Assembly (NCBI GenBank): GCA_018433975.1
Contig: JAHDQE010000088.1
Coordinates: 1-43,554 of the forward strand
Direction: 5' to 3'
Source: Ornatilinea sp.
Lineage (GTDB): Bacteria; Chloroflexota; Anaerolineae; Anaerolineales; Anaerolineaceae
Length of the DNA stretch: 43,554 nucleotides
The notes below the pieces were generated by a model. The model was not told where the DNA came from, searched no databases, and saw nothing but the letters and a program-made list of their open reading frames with translations. Numbering within the stretch: position 1 is the stretch's first letter; every line of letters begins with the position of its first letter. Made by a program: the position numbers and the translations under genes. Positions 1 to 8,725 of the stretch are shown here, one piece after another.

Positions 1-27
1 GACTATTTAAGAAATTAACGTTGAAGA

Positions 28-1140
28 CTAACGAATCGCTACCGGGTTCTCAGGGTTCAACGAAGGATCGAAAATGTGCATATTATCCATATTGAAGACC
101 AGCTGCACTTCCTCTCCAATTTTATACTTCGAGCGTGGGTCAACCCGTGCCGCAAAGCTGGTGCTGCCGGTGAGCAGATAAACAAAAATCTCATTGCCCA
201 TCAATTCGGTAACGTCCACTTTGGCCATCATGGGAGCAGCATGAATTCCGGGTGGTACAAACTCAGGATTATGGATATCTTCCGGACGAATACCAAAAAT
301 GACCTCTTTACCCGCATGGGGTTCATAAACTACATGCAATGGGTCTGGAATTTTCACCTTGAAACTCTCCGCGTCCACAAACAGACCCTCTTCTTCCCGA
401 GCAATCTTCGCAGGGAAGAAATTCATTGCAGGAGAACCAATAAAACCAGCTACAAACTGATTATTGGGGCGGTCGTAAAGTGTCTGCGGGGTGTCCAGTT
501 GTTGGAGAACACCTTTGTTCATTACCGCGATGCGTGAAGCCATCGTCATCGCTTCCACCTGGTCATGGGTAACATATATGAAGGTGGTTTGCAGGCGCTG
601 GTGCAACTTGCTGATTTCTGCACGGGTCTGAACTCTCAATTTTGCATCCAGGTTCGAAAGCGGCTCATCAAAGAGGAATACCTTTGGATTCCGGACAATA
701 GCCCGTCCCACAGCCACACGCTGTCGTTGGCCGCCGGAAAGTTCGCGGGGTTTTCGCTTGAGCAGCATTTCAATTCCCAAAATTTTTGCCGCGTCATTCA
801 CCCGTTCTTCAATCTCGTTCTTGGGCATCTTGCGGAGCTTCAAACCAAACGCCATGTTATCATAAACTGTCATGTGGGGATACAGTGCGTAGGATTGGAA
901 AACCATCGCAATATCCCGATCTTTTGGTGCCACATCATTTACAACCCGATCACCAATGAGCACCTCACCATCTGTGATCTCTTCCAGCCCTGCCAGACAG
1001 CGCAGCGCAGTCGTTTTACCGCACCCGGATGGGCCAACCAACACCAGAAATTCTTTATCAATAATTTCGATGTTGAGATTGTGGAGCGCAGTAAAATCTC
1101 CAAACTTCTTTACAACGTTCTTATAAGTTACGTTTGCCAT
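28..1140 (-). CDS. Sugar-type ABC transporter ATPase (MalK/UgpC/MsmX family)
   Basis: A 370-residue cytoplasmic ATPase that powers a carbohydrate or glycerol-phosphate importer. The nucleotide-binding domain is complete: Walker A GPSGCGKTT at residues 36-44, signature LSGGQ at 134-138, Walker B VFLFDEP at 154-160 and the switch His at about 192. The C-terminal 130 residues match the TOBE/OB extension that separates MalK/UgpC-type ATPases from other ABC ATPases, and the length is normal. The start ATG follows a strong GGAAGGAGG. No permease or binding protein is next to it, so it is either an orphan shared ATPase, as MsmX is known to be, or its partners lie left of the window. The substrate cannot be read from the sequence. 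Confidence 0.93.
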   Translation of the reverse strand: MANVTYKNVVKKFGDFTALHNLNIEIIDKEFLVLVGPSGCGKTTALRCLAGLEEITDGEVLIGDRVVNDVAPKDRDIAMVFQSYALYPHMTVYDNMAFGLKLRKMPKNEIEERVNDAAKILGIEMLLKRKPRELSGGQRQRVAVGRAIVRNPKVFLFDEPLSNLDAKLRVQTRAEISKLHQRLQTTFIYVTHDQVEAMTMASRIAVMNKGVLQQLDTPQTLYDRPNNQFVAGFIGSPAMNFFPAKIAREEEGLFVDAESFKVKIPDPLHVVYEPHAGKEVIFGIRPEDIHNPEFVPPGIHAAPMMAKVDVTELMGNEIFVYLLTGSTSFAARVDPRSKYKIGEEVQLVFNMDNMHIFDPSLNPENPVAIR

Positions 1141-1174
1141 ACAAACCTCCTTCCGGAACGAATATAGTAAACCT

Positions 1175-1203
1175 ATTATATTTCACCCCACATAAAAGTG
1201 CAA
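1175..1203 (-). promoter_or_regulatory. Sigma-70-type promoter of the sugar ABC ATPase gene
   Basis: On the minus strand there is TTGCAC (1203-1198), a 17-nt spacer and a perfect TATAAT (1180-1175). It lies about 35 nt upstream of the start codon at 1140, leaving a short leader that contains the GGAGG ribosome-binding site. Confidence 0.75.
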
Positions 1204-1409
1204 CCAATTTAAGAATAAATTAATCAAACTGGCAGATTTTTTTAACTTTGTGACAAAGCCATTCTTTTGCCGGAAGAAAATCAGCAGACCATTTTGACCG
1301 GTTTCTTTTGCTCCACCCTTGAATTTCAAGTCGTTGCCCGGTAAACTCTAAAACAACATGACGCAACAGGTCTTGGGCACGCATTTATCAAATTGCAAAA
1401 AGGACTGCT

Positions 1410-2258
1410 ATGAAACTTACCGTTCTTGTGGATAACAATACATTAATCGACCGCTATTTCATCGGAGAGCCCGGTGTATCTTATCACCTGCAAACTGCCG
1501 GACAGCAATTTCTTTTTGATACCGGTTACTCAGATGCCTATCTTCAAAATGCCCGAAAAATGGGTCTGGACCTATTGAAATTAGATGGGGTTATCCTTTC
1601 ACACGGCCATCTTGACCACACCTGGGGACTGCCTCACCTGGTAAGACTTTTCACCGAATCCGGGTTTGAAGGTCACTCCGTCACAAAACCACGCCTTATC
1701 GCTCACCCCGGTGCATTTCACGCGAAATCAATGGGCGGCCTCTCTGAAATCAATTCCCTGCTTCCGGGAACATCTCTTTCAAAGCATTTTAATTTAGTGC
1801 TTCAGAAAGAGCCTCTCTGGCTGACGGAAAACCTGGTGTACCTGGGCGAAATACCTCGCAGGAACGATTTCGAAGCCCTTACCCCCATTGGGAAGGTCGA
1901 ATTGGATGGGAAAATTCAAGAGGATTATATTCAGGATGATACGGCTTTAGCATTTAAGACTCCTCAGGGTTTTGTCCTGATCGCCGGCTGCGCTCATGCA
2001 GGAATCTGCAACACGATCGAGTACGCAAAAACAGTTGTCGGGGATTCGCGGGTATTGGATGTTATCGGAGGCTTTCACCTTCAACAAGCCTCTGAACGAC
2101 AGCTTTCTAAAACCGTAAACTACATGCGCAATCTGCAACCCGGTTCTTTGCATGCCTGTCATTGCACAGATCTGAATGCGAAAATCGCTTTGGCAAGCTC
2201 TGCACCTTTGAAAGAGGTTGGGGTTGGATTGGTGTTGGAGTTCCCCGAAAAAGAATGA
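1410..2258 (+). CDS. MBL-fold metallohydrolase (COG1237-like)
   Basis: A 282-residue cytoplasmic protein with the metallo-beta-lactamase metal motif SHGHLDH at residues 64-70, preceded by the FDTG strand (residues 36-39). Later metal-site candidates are the His in GCAH and the C-terminal CHCTD. The overall layout, with a late Cys-His-Cys-Thr element, matches the family annotated after the methanopterin-pathway 7,8-dihydropterin-6-yl-methyl-aminobenzene-phosphate synthase. No other methanopterin gene is nearby, so that name should not be transferred. The probable fold and two-metal chemistry are well supported; the substrate is unknown. Start ATG with AAAGGA upstream; single gene, not in an obvious operon. 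Confidence 0.8.
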   Translation: MKLTVLVDNNTLIDRYFIGEPGVSYHLQTAGQQFLFDTGYSDAYLQNARKMGLDLLKLDGVILSHGHLDHTWGLPHLVRLFTESGFEGHSVTKPRLIAHPGAFHAKSMGGLSEINSLLPGTSLSKHFNLVLQKEPLWLTENLVYLGEIPRRNDFEALTPIGKVELDGKIQEDYIQDDTALAFKTPQGFVLIAGCAHAGICNTIEYAKTVVGDSRVLDVIGGFHLQQASERQLSKTVNYMRNLQPGSLHACHCTDLNAKIALASSAPLKEVGVGLVLEFPEKE

Positions 2259-2339
2259 AACAGTAAACCAAAATCTTATTTTACGGGTGATTCAAACCAC
2301 ATTATTTCGCTTTGTTAACTTTTCATTAACAATTGCTCA

Positions 2340-2367
2340 TTGACAAATATCTGAAAATATGTATAAT
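2340..2367 (+). promoter_or_regulatory. Consensus sigma-70 promoter of a non-coding transcript
   Basis: A perfect TTGACA (2340-2345), a 16-nt spacer and a perfect TATAAT (2362-2367). The predicted start is near 2374. No reading frame follows before the terminator at 2547-2579, so the promoter appears to drive an RNA gene or a leader. Confidence 0.75.
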
Positions 2368-2373
2368 CCTTCT

Positions 2374-2579
2374 AACTTAAAAATTTTATTCACTGATGAT
2401 GACAACTTCTAACAACCTCTTGTCCCTTATTAGCTTTACCACTGTATGGTTTCTCTATATTGTCCTTGTAGAGAAGTCATACGGTTTTGGGAGAACGGCA
2501 AGCTTGGTTAGAAGTAAGTAGTAAGAAATAAAATCAGAAACCACACAGCCGCCCCAAACCAACAAGGCGGCTTTTTTTT
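2374..2579 (+). ncRNA. Candidate small RNA or attenuated leader upstream of livJ
   Basis: About 205 nt between a consensus promoter and a strong intrinsic terminator, with no ORF. The transcript would fold as a rod. The closing stem pairs ACTTCTAAC (2405-2413) with GTTAGAAGT (2507-2515). The terminal stem is 14 bp, pairing 2444-2457 with 2469-2482, and includes two adjacent G.U wobbles, which points to selection on RNA rather than DNA. The loop has 11 nt. A large asymmetric internal bubble lies between the two stems. It may be a free sRNA, or a terminator-controlled leader for livJ, whose ATG is 205 nt downstream. I do not recognise a known family; the T-box consensus is absent. Confidence 0.5.
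2547..2579 (+). terminator. Intrinsic terminator of the candidate small RNA
   Basis: Stem AGCCGCC (2547-2553) with GGCGGCT (2566-2572), 12-nt loop, followed by an unbroken run of T to 2579. This is a textbook rho-independent terminator, oriented left to right. Confidence 0.85.
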
Positions 2580-2783
2580 ATAGATTTTATTTCTGGAGTC
2601 TAATTCACCCTTATCGCCCAATTAGACCTTTATTAATAGAATTTGGAGATGGTGAAAACTGAGACATTGAGGAGGTGTCTACTGAAAGATATTTCTGTAT
2701 ATACATGCAAAATATTGCTAAGTCATTGTTCTCGTGATTCAATGAGCAAGAAAATCCAAAAAATGTTTTTAGGAGAATAGAAG

Positions 2784-4085
2784 ATGAAGAAACGCTACGC
2801 AATTTATATTTTGGTCGTGCTGGCAATGGTGTTGGCAGCCTGTCAACCCGCAGCTACCCCTACCCCCGCAGCAGCAGAAGAAGCAGCTCCGGCTGCTGAA
2901 GAAGCTGCTCCCGCAGAAGAAGCAGCTCCGGCTGCTGAAGAAGCTGCCCCGGCAGCAGGCGCACCGGAAGCATGTGCCGCCGATCCGCTCGGCTGTGCAG
3001 TTGTAGAACCCGGTGACACCGTCAAAGTTGGTATGGGTGCTCCCATGACCGGTGACTACTCCATGTTCGGTATTGACATTTCCCAGGCTGTTGCGCTGGC
3101 CCTCAAAGACAGTGGCGGCGTTGATGGTTGGGATATCGAACTGATCGCAGAAGACACCCAGGGTTCTCCCGAAGCCGGCGCAGCAGTCGCGAGCCGCTTT
3201 GTAACCGATCCCACCATGGTCGCCATCGCCGGTCACATTTTCTCCGGCTCCTCTGAGGCCGCCATGCCTATTTACGAAAAAGCTGGCTTCCCCATGCTTT
3301 CCCCGTCAGCCACCAATCCTCCTCTGACCCAGCAGGGCTCCACGGTTTTCAACCGTACTGCCTTCACCGATGCAACTCAGGCTGAATATGCAGCTAACTT
3401 GATGTACACCGATCTCGGTTACCGCAAGATCGCTGCGATGCACGATGGTTCTTCTTATGGTCAGGGACTGGCAGAAGAAGTTCGCAGCAACTTTGAAGCC
3501 CTGGGCGGCGAAGTGGTTGCCTTTGAAGCAATTACCCCCGGCGAAGCCGATTACATTGCTCCTCTTTCTGCTGTTGCAGCATTGAGCCCAGAAGCCATTT
3601 ATTACGGCGGTTACGCTGCTGAAGCCATTGTCATGGCCAATGAGTGGCAGCAGGCTGGCCTCGAAGGTGTCACCCTCTTCGGTTGTGACGGCACCTACGG
3701 TATTGAATTCACCGACAAAGCCGGCCCCAATGGCGAAGGTTCTATCGCAGTTTCCCTCGTTCCCCCGGCATCTGCCGAAAAAGACACATTCGATGCAGCT
3801 TACAAAGCAGCATACGGCCTCGAAGCTGGCGAACTGTCCGCTTTCACCTGGTCCTCCTATGATGTAGGTAACGTACTCGTGGATGCAATCCGCAAAGTTG
3901 CAATCGTCGGTGATGATGGAAATCTTTACTTCCCTCGCACCCAGATGGTCGAAGCTGTCCGCGGCACAACCGATTTCCAGGGCCTGACCGGTCTCATCAG
4001 CTGTGATGACATCGGCGAATGTAATGCCTCTGGTCCAAACTTCTACATTGTTGAAAACGGAACCTGGGTTCCCTTTAGCAAGTAA
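2784..4085 (+). CDS. livJ: Branched-chain amino-acid ABC transporter substrate-binding lipoprotein
   Basis: A 433-residue extracytoplasmic receptor. It has a signal peptide with lipobox LAAC ending at Cys20, then a low-complexity Ala/Glu/Pro tether (about residues 25-62) built from near-repeats of EEAAPA. A LivJ/LivK-type periplasmic-binding fold follows, starting at about residue 80 with KVGMGAPMTGD. It would capture leucine/isoleucine/valine or related amides and hand them to LivHM. First gene of livJHMGF; ribosome-binding site AGGAGA. Exact ligand specificity cannot be inferred, because this family also includes urea and amide binders. Confidence 0.92.
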   Translation: MKKRYAIYILVVLAMVLAACQPAATPTPAAAEEAAPAAEEAAPAEEAAPAAEEAAPAAGAPEACAADPLGCAVVEPGDTVKVGMGAPMTGDYSMFGIDISQAVALALKDSGGVDGWDIELIAEDTQGSPEAGAAVASRFVTDPTMVAIAGHIFSGSSEAAMPIYEKAGFPMLSPSATNPPLTQQGSTVFNRTAFTDATQAEYAANLMYTDLGYRKIAAMHDGSSYGQGLAEEVRSNFEALGGEVVAFEAITPGEADYIAPLSAVAALSPEAIYYGGYAAEAIVMANEWQQAGLEGVTLFGCDGTYGIEFTDKAGPNGEGSIAVSLVPPASAEKDTFDAAYKAAYGLEAGELSAFTWSSYDVGNVLVDAIRKVAIVGDDGNLYFPRTQMVEAVRGTTDFQGLTGLISCDDIGECNASGPNFYIVENGTWVPFSK

Positions 4086-4116
4086 GTAAAAGGGGCTTAT
4101 TAGCCTGACAAAAAAC

Positions 4117-4160
4117 GGTGGGAAAAGGAGAACTTTTCCCACCACTCTTTTTGTTTTTAT
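4117..4160 (+). terminator. Terminator/attenuator between livJ and livH
   Basis: An 11-bp perfect stem (GGTGGGAAAAG 4117-4127 with CTTTTCCCACC 4133-4143), a 5-nt loop, then a T-rich tail. Placed right after the binding-protein gene, it would let livJ be expressed above the permease genes by partial termination or 3'-end protection. Confidence 0.75.
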
Positions 4161-4230
4161 TATTTTTTTATTCTGTTCTACAGGCTGATAATCACAAAAC
4201 CATTCTCACGATAAGGAAGAAGATGTCGTT

Positions 4231-5337
4231 ATGAACGATAAAAAACCTTTTCTTAAAGACCTGAGCAGCCTTTCTCCAGGTCGACTGATCCGTCTCGTGA
4301 TCAGTTTAGTGGTAGTGGGATGGATTGGATGGCGTATTTATAATGTATTTGCTACTGCATCCTTCGGTCCCGATACATGGACACGGCTCATTGTGTCTGG
4401 CCTCATCCTGGGGGGCATGTATGCCCTTATTGCAATTGGTTACACCCTGGTATACGGCATCCTGTTCATGATTAACTTTGCCCATGGCGAAGTGATGATG
4501 ATCGGTGCTTTCAGTGGATATTTTGTGTTTGAAGCGTTCAAAGCATGGCCCATGCCCACCGCTGACAATCCCAACCTGAATTTCCTGAACGCCAACCCCA
4601 TATTATCTATCGTAGTCGCGTTTTTGGCCGGAATGACCATGTCTGCTCTTGCAGGTTATTTTCTTGAGAAAATTGCCTACCGCCCATTGCGCGGCGCACC
4701 CCGGCTTGTTCCGCTCATCAGTGCAATCGGCGCTTCAATCTTTTTACAAAATGCGGCGCAGCTCCTGTTTGGTCCCCAACGCCGGGACTATCAGAATCCG
4801 GATTTCCTCTGGCGCGGCACCGGTTGGATGCTTCCCATTGGGGACACCAAGGTCATGATTACATACACTGGTGTATTTTCCTTTGTTCTCTCGGCTATTT
4901 TAATGATCGGGCTTTATTTACTGGTTCAACGCACTCGGTTAGGACGATCCATGCGGGCTGTCGCTCAAGATAAGGCCACCGCTGCCTTGATGGGGGTCGA
5001 TGTGGATGCCACAATCTCTCAAACTTTCATCATCAGTGGTGTTCTCGCCGGCGCTGCCGGTGTGATGTGGGGTATCCATAACGGGCTCATCAACCACTAT
5101 ATCGGCTTTATCCCCGGCATTAAAGCCTTTACAGCAGCGGTTTTGGGCGGTATCGGAAACATTCCCGGGGCAATGCTCGGTGGGATGGTGCTCGGCGTTG
5201 TTGAAGCGCTGGGTCCCGCTCTGTTAGGTATCGATTTTCAACTCAAGGACGTAATTTCTTTCTTGATTCTGATCCTCGTGTTGATCTTCCGGCCTTCCGG
5301 CCTCTTAGGCGAAGCTTTATCAGAGGAGAAGGTGTAA
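4231..5337 (+). CDS. livH: Branched-chain amino-acid ABC permease LivH
   Basis: A 368-residue polytopic inner-membrane protein with about eight hydrophobic segments. It carries the LivH hallmarks: an N-terminal LGGMYALIAIGYTLVYGI-type helix, the INFAHGE motif, and a C-terminal AVLGGIGNIPGAMLGG loop that contacts the ATPases. It forms the channel with LivM. There is a somewhat long N-terminal cytoplasmic lead-in of about 25 residues. It ends one base before livM, consistent with translational coupling. Start ATG is preceded by GGAAG. Confidence 0.93.
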   Translation: MNDKKPFLKDLSSLSPGRLIRLVISLVVVGWIGWRIYNVFATASFGPDTWTRLIVSGLILGGMYALIAIGYTLVYGILFMINFAHGEVMMIGAFSGYFVFEAFKAWPMPTADNPNLNFLNANPILSIVVAFLAGMTMSALAGYFLEKIAYRPLRGAPRLVPLISAIGASIFLQNAAQLLFGPQRRDYQNPDFLWRGTGWMLPIGDTKVMITYTGVFSFVLSAILMIGLYLLVQRTRLGRSMRAVAQDKATAALMGVDVDATISQTFIISGVLAGAAGVMWGIHNGLINHYIGFIPGIKAFTAAVLGGIGNIPGAMLGGMVLGVVEALGPALLGIDFQLKDVISFLILILVLIFRPSGLLGEALSEEKV

Positions 5338-5338
5338 T

Positions 5339-6931
5339 ATGATTGGTTCAATTCGCAATGGAATTCGAGCCGGTGCAATCATCATCGTAATAACGATTTT
5401 CTTGATGCTCACCGGTTTTCTGGTAACCTCCTCAACCATGGTCGGGGGAATCCTGCAAAATATTCCGCAAGGAGCAAAAGACGTTGCTAATATTCCGGCG
5501 CTCAATCTGGTGGTTTCTGTCGGCTTGCTGGGATTTTTGGGAGGCGTTTCTGCGGCTCGTTCTCAAAGTTCTCAACTTTCAGATACATGGAAAGATACGA
5601 CCGTTGCAGGACTATTTACCGGCTTGACCAGTGGTGTGTTTGTGGCTGCTTTTGCCTGGATAATGGGAAGTTTGAACAGCAACGGCATTGATCTGCGGGG
5701 TTATCTTCCGCAAGCTTCTCCGGAAGCTATTAATCTATTCCTGTTGCGCCAGGAAAATATCTCCACGGCAGCTCTCAATCACTTCTTTTTATTGACGGGC
5801 AGCGCTTTGTTAGGAAGCCTGGTCACAAAGGGATTGAGTACAGTTTCATTTGGTACGGTTATCAAATCCCGCACAACACAACTCACAGACAACATTACCA
5901 GTTTACCTTTCGTAAAGCAATTTCTAGCCTTGAATTATGCTCCTTATATTGGATATGGGTTGTTAGTTGTCGTGCTTTTCATTCTTCCAAAGGTCTGGGG
6001 CCCCTACTGGAACTTTATCATGGGAACCGTGGGCATTTATATACTGCTCGGTTTAGGCCTCAATATCATTGTAGGGCTTTCCGGCCAACTGGTTCTGGGA
6101 TATGTGGCTTTCTTTGCTGTCGGAGCTTACACGTTCGGATTGATTACCGCCCCAGAACCACACCACATCATGCTGACCTTCTGGCAAGCACTTCCTATCG
6201 CTGTCCTCGTAGCCGCTTTTACCGGAATAATCCTTGGGCTGCCAATTCTCAACCTGCGTGGGGACTATCTCGCAATCGTGACTTTGGGCTTTGGCGAGAT
6301 TATCCGCATTTTGCTCAAAAGTGATATGCTCGGAGATTTCACCAATGGCCCTCGTGGCATCCGTAACATCGCCCAACCCATTGTCTTTGGTAAACCCTTT
6401 TCAAATGATGTTCAGTTTATGTATCTGATCATCACTGCTGTTTTGATTGGTATTTTCATCGCCTACCGTCTGCAAAACTCCCGTACCGGTCGGGCGTGGC
6501 TGGCTATCCGTAATGATGAAACTGTTGCCCAGGCTACTGGTGTCAACAATTTTTATTACAAAATCCTTGCGCTCGCATTAGGTGCTGCATTTGCAGGCCT
6601 TGGAGGCGCTTTATTTGCCTCCCGCAGCCAATTTACCGGCCCCGAGGATCATATTCTAATGGTCTCCATCAATGTCCTCTGTCTGGTCATCGTTGGTGGT
6701 ATGGGCAGTCTCCCTGGCATCGTAGTCGGCGCCTTTGTCCTCAAAGGTCTTCCTGAAATCCTGCGTGACCTGGAAATTTACCGTATGCTGGTGTTCGGCG
6801 CTTTGCTGGTCGTCATGATGATCGTCCGGCCAGAAGGAATATGGCCAACCGGTCGGCCAAAGCTGGAACCGCCCAAAGATCTTTCGGGGGCTCCCGCCGA
6901 AAAGACAGCAGCATCTGAAGGTGAGGTATAA
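5339..6931 (+). CDS. livM: Branched-chain amino-acid ABC permease LivM with extended N terminus
   Basis: A 530-residue membrane protein. The LivM core starts near residue 205 and includes GLNIIVGLSGQ (about 240-250), a NDETVAQATG loop and the C-terminal VVGGMGSLPG coupling loop. The first about 200 residues hold three or four extra hydrophobic segments (about 10-32, 57-75, 88-112, 147-165) separated by polar loops. They are absent from typical LivM proteins of roughly 300-420 residues. The start ATG lies one base after the livH stop. The core function, pairing with LivH, is secure; the role of the extension is unknown. Confidence 0.9.
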   Translation: MIGSIRNGIRAGAIIIVITIFLMLTGFLVTSSTMVGGILQNIPQGAKDVANIPALNLVVSVGLLGFLGGVSAARSQSSQLSDTWKDTTVAGLFTGLTSGVFVAAFAWIMGSLNSNGIDLRGYLPQASPEAINLFLLRQENISTAALNHFFLLTGSALLGSLVTKGLSTVSFGTVIKSRTTQLTDNITSLPFVKQFLALNYAPYIGYGLLVVVLFILPKVWGPYWNFIMGTVGIYILLGLGLNIIVGLSGQLVLGYVAFFAVGAYTFGLITAPEPHHIMLTFWQALPIAVLVAAFTGIILGLPILNLRGDYLAIVTLGFGEIIRILLKSDMLGDFTNGPRGIRNIAQPIVFGKPFSNDVQFMYLIITAVLIGIFIAYRLQNSRTGRAWLAIRNDETVAQATGVNNFYYKILALALGAAFAGLGGALFASRSQFTGPEDHILMVSINVLCLVIVGGMGSLPGIVVGAFVLKGLPEILRDLEIYRMLVFGALLVVMMIVRPEGIWPTGRPKLEPPKDLSGAPAEKTAASEGEV

Positions 6932-6934
6932 GCC

Positions 6935-7744
6935 ATGAGCAAAGTATTACTTGAAACCCACGGCGTTTCTAAACTTTTCGGTGGGTTAACCGCAGTGGAC
7001 CGGGTAGATCTATCCATTCATGAAGAAGAGATCGCTTCTATCATCGGCCCCAATGGCGCGGGGAAAACCACACTTTTTAACTGCATTTCGGGATTTTACC
7101 TGCCGGAAATGGGCGAGGTATTGTTTGAGGAACATCCTATTCAGGGGCTGCCCACCAACAAAGTTGCTGAATTAGGCATTTCGCGTACCTATCAGAACAT
7201 CCGCCTGTTTGGTGAAATGACGGCCATTGAAAATATCATAGTTGGCTTGCATCCCCGCCAGAAAAACAACTGGCTTGATGCAATTCTCCACACCAAACGC
7301 TTCCGGGTGGAAAATGCAGAAGCTATTGCCGAAGGATCCCGCCTGCTCGATTTTGTCGGCCTCTCAGGCCAGGGGGATCAACTGGCCCTGAATATGCCCT
7401 ATGGTGCCCAGCGTCGGCTGGAAATCGCCCGTGCGCTGGCAAATCACCCCAAACTGCTGCTGTTGGATGAGCCTACCGCAGGAATGAACCCTCAGGAAAC
7501 CGAGGAAATGACCTATTTCATCAAGAACCTGCGCGATGAACTGCAAATCTCCATCCTTCTGATTGAACATGATATGCAGGTCGTGATGGGCATTTCTGAT
7601 CAGATCACCGTTTTGGATTATGGTACCAAGATTGCCGAAGGCTTACCAGCCGAAATCCAGGCCAATGAACGGGTTATTGAAGCTTATCTTGGACCCGGCG
7701 CGGCCGCATTATCCGAAAAATTTCAACGGAATAAAGCAAAATGA
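6935..7744 (+). CDS. livG: Branched-chain amino-acid ABC ATPase LivG
   Basis: A 269-residue cytoplasmic ATPase. Walker A GPNGAGKTT is at residues 38-46, and the signature region is YGAQRRLEIARAL (LivG proteins typically have YGQQRRLEIARAL instead of LSGGQ). Walker B is LLLLDEPTAGM and the switch region IEHDM. It carries the usual LivG insertion after the Q-loop. It pairs with LivF on the LivHM dimer. The gene starts 3 nt after livM and its stop overlaps the livF start by 4 nt (ATGA). Confidence 0.94.
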   Translation: MSKVLLETHGVSKLFGGLTAVDRVDLSIHEEEIASIIGPNGAGKTTLFNCISGFYLPEMGEVLFEEHPIQGLPTNKVAELGISRTYQNIRLFGEMTAIENIIVGLHPRQKNNWLDAILHTKRFRVENAEAIAEGSRLLDFVGLSGQGDQLALNMPYGAQRRLEIARALANHPKLLLLDEPTAGMNPQETEEMTYFIKNLRDELQISILLIEHDMQVVMGISDQITVLDYGTKIAEGLPAEIQANERVIEAYLGPGAAALSEKFQRNKAK

Positions 7745-8454
7745 TGTTACAAGTCGAGAATATACAAGTTTATTATGGCGCAATCAACGCTTTGCGTGGT
7801 TTGAGCTTTCATCTTGAAGAAGGTGAAATTGTTGCTCTAATCGGTGCAAACGGTGCCGGAAAAAGCTCAACGCTGAAAACTATTTCAGGCCTTCTCCGCC
7901 CTCGCGTTGGAGAAATTCATTTCCAGGGAGAAAATATCACTCAGACTCCCCCCGCGGAAATCGTCCGCAAAGGAATCGTTCAGGTTCCGGAAGGGCGACG
8001 CATTTTTCCGAAAATGACAGTGTGGGAAAACCTGGAAATCGGTGCATATACTGTGGAGGATAAAGCACAAACTGCACAGGACTATGAAGATATCTTTGTT
8101 CGGTTTCCTCGTCTCAAAGAACGTAGAAATCAGCTTGGCGGCACGCTTTCAGGCGGTGAGCAGCAAATGCTGGCAATCGCCCGCGGTTTAATGGCCCACC
8201 CCAAACTCCTCCTTCTGGATGAGCCCTCAATGGGTCTGGCACCGCTTCTTGTTGAGCAAATTTTTGAAATCATCCAGGATATTAATACACAAGGCACTTC
8301 AATTCTGCTCGTAGAGCAAAACGCCCAGATGGCACTTTCCATTGCGGACCGTGGGTATGTGCTTGAAACCGGGGCAGTCACAATTGAAGACGAAGCGTTG
8401 AAACTTCTTGAAAACCCCAAAGTAATCAACGCTTACCTGGGTGGCGGACACTAA
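7741..8454 (+). CDS. livF: Branched-chain amino-acid ABC ATPase LivF
   Basis: A 237-residue cytoplasmic ATPase. Walker A GANGAGKSS is at residues 35-43, signature LSGGEQQMLAIARGL, Walker B LLLLDEPSMGL and switch VEQNA, all standard for LivF. The first ATG overlaps the livG stop; a second ATG follows immediately, so the start may be 3 nt later. Last gene of the liv operon, followed by a strong terminator. Confidence 0.94.
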   Translation: MMLQVENIQVYYGAINALRGLSFHLEEGEIVALIGANGAGKSSTLKTISGLLRPRVGEIHFQGENITQTPPAEIVRKGIVQVPEGRRIFPKMTVWENLEIGAYTVEDKAQTAQDYEDIFVRFPRLKERRNQLGGTLSGGEQQMLAIARGLMAHPKLLLLDEPSMGLAPLLVEQIFEIIQDINTQGTSILLVEQNAQMALSIADRGYVLETGAVTIEDEALKLLENPKVINAYLGGGH

Positions 8455-8494
8455 CACCTGAAACCATAACTGAAGCTCAAAGTGGAATAGTAAA

Positions 8495-8535
8495 AAAGGT
8501 AACCGTTGAGAAATCAACGGTCACCTTTCTTATTC
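8495..8535 (+). terminator. Terminator of the liv operon
   Basis: A 15-nt arm (8495-8509) pairs with 8514-8528 around a GAAA tetraloop, with a single A/C mismatch, and is followed by a T-rich tail. It lies 40 nt after the livF stop. Confidence 0.85.
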
Positions 8536-8540
8536 CTTTA

Positions 8541-8725
8541 GGGTATAAGTACCCCGCCATGCGGTGTGCAGCGAAGTTTTGAACCTGCAAACGCAGGATG
8601 GATCCCGCCTGAATGGTTTCGCCTTGGCTCAAGCCTATCGCGGCCCCATGCTAAGATTGAGATCCGTATAAGGAGTGTTGGCCCAAAACCGATTGTGCTC
8701 CATCACCAACACAGCAGGGTATTTA
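8541..8725 (+). ncRNA. Candidate 6S-like RNA
   Basis: No ORF covers this stretch, but the sequence nests into a single rod. TACCC (8550-8554) pairs with GGGTA (8717-8721), GTTTTG (8576-8581) with CAAAAC (8684-8689), GGATC (8600-8604) with GATCC (8661-8665), CCGC (8605-8608) with GCGG (8640-8643), and GGCT (8626-8629) with AGCC (8632-8635). A side hairpin CCTGC/GCAGG lies at 8584-8597. The length of about 175 nt, the closing stem at the very ends, the large internal bubble between the closing and GTTTTG stems, and the TGCGGTGTGCAG and TTTGAACCTGC segments resemble 6S RNA (ssrS) of non-enterobacterial groups as I remember it. TATAAG at 8544-8549 could be a -10 box. The structured RNA is better supported than the family name. 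The rest of the gap, 8726-9005, shows nothing clear. Confidence 0.5.

Noticed and set aside
2374..2579. T-box or amino-acid riboswitch controlling livJ
   Set aside because: The T-box sequence and a specifier loop are not visible, and no known aptamer core was recognised; kept only as an unnamed RNA.
3306..4145. A 279-codon minus-strand frame opposite livJ
   Set aside because: Antisense to a well-supported gene, Cys/Phe-rich, no motif or ribosome-binding site.
8541..8554. GGGTA-TAAG-TACCC hairpin as part of the liv terminator
   Set aside because: The strong terminator ends before it; the TACCC arm fits better as the closing stem of the downstream RNA.
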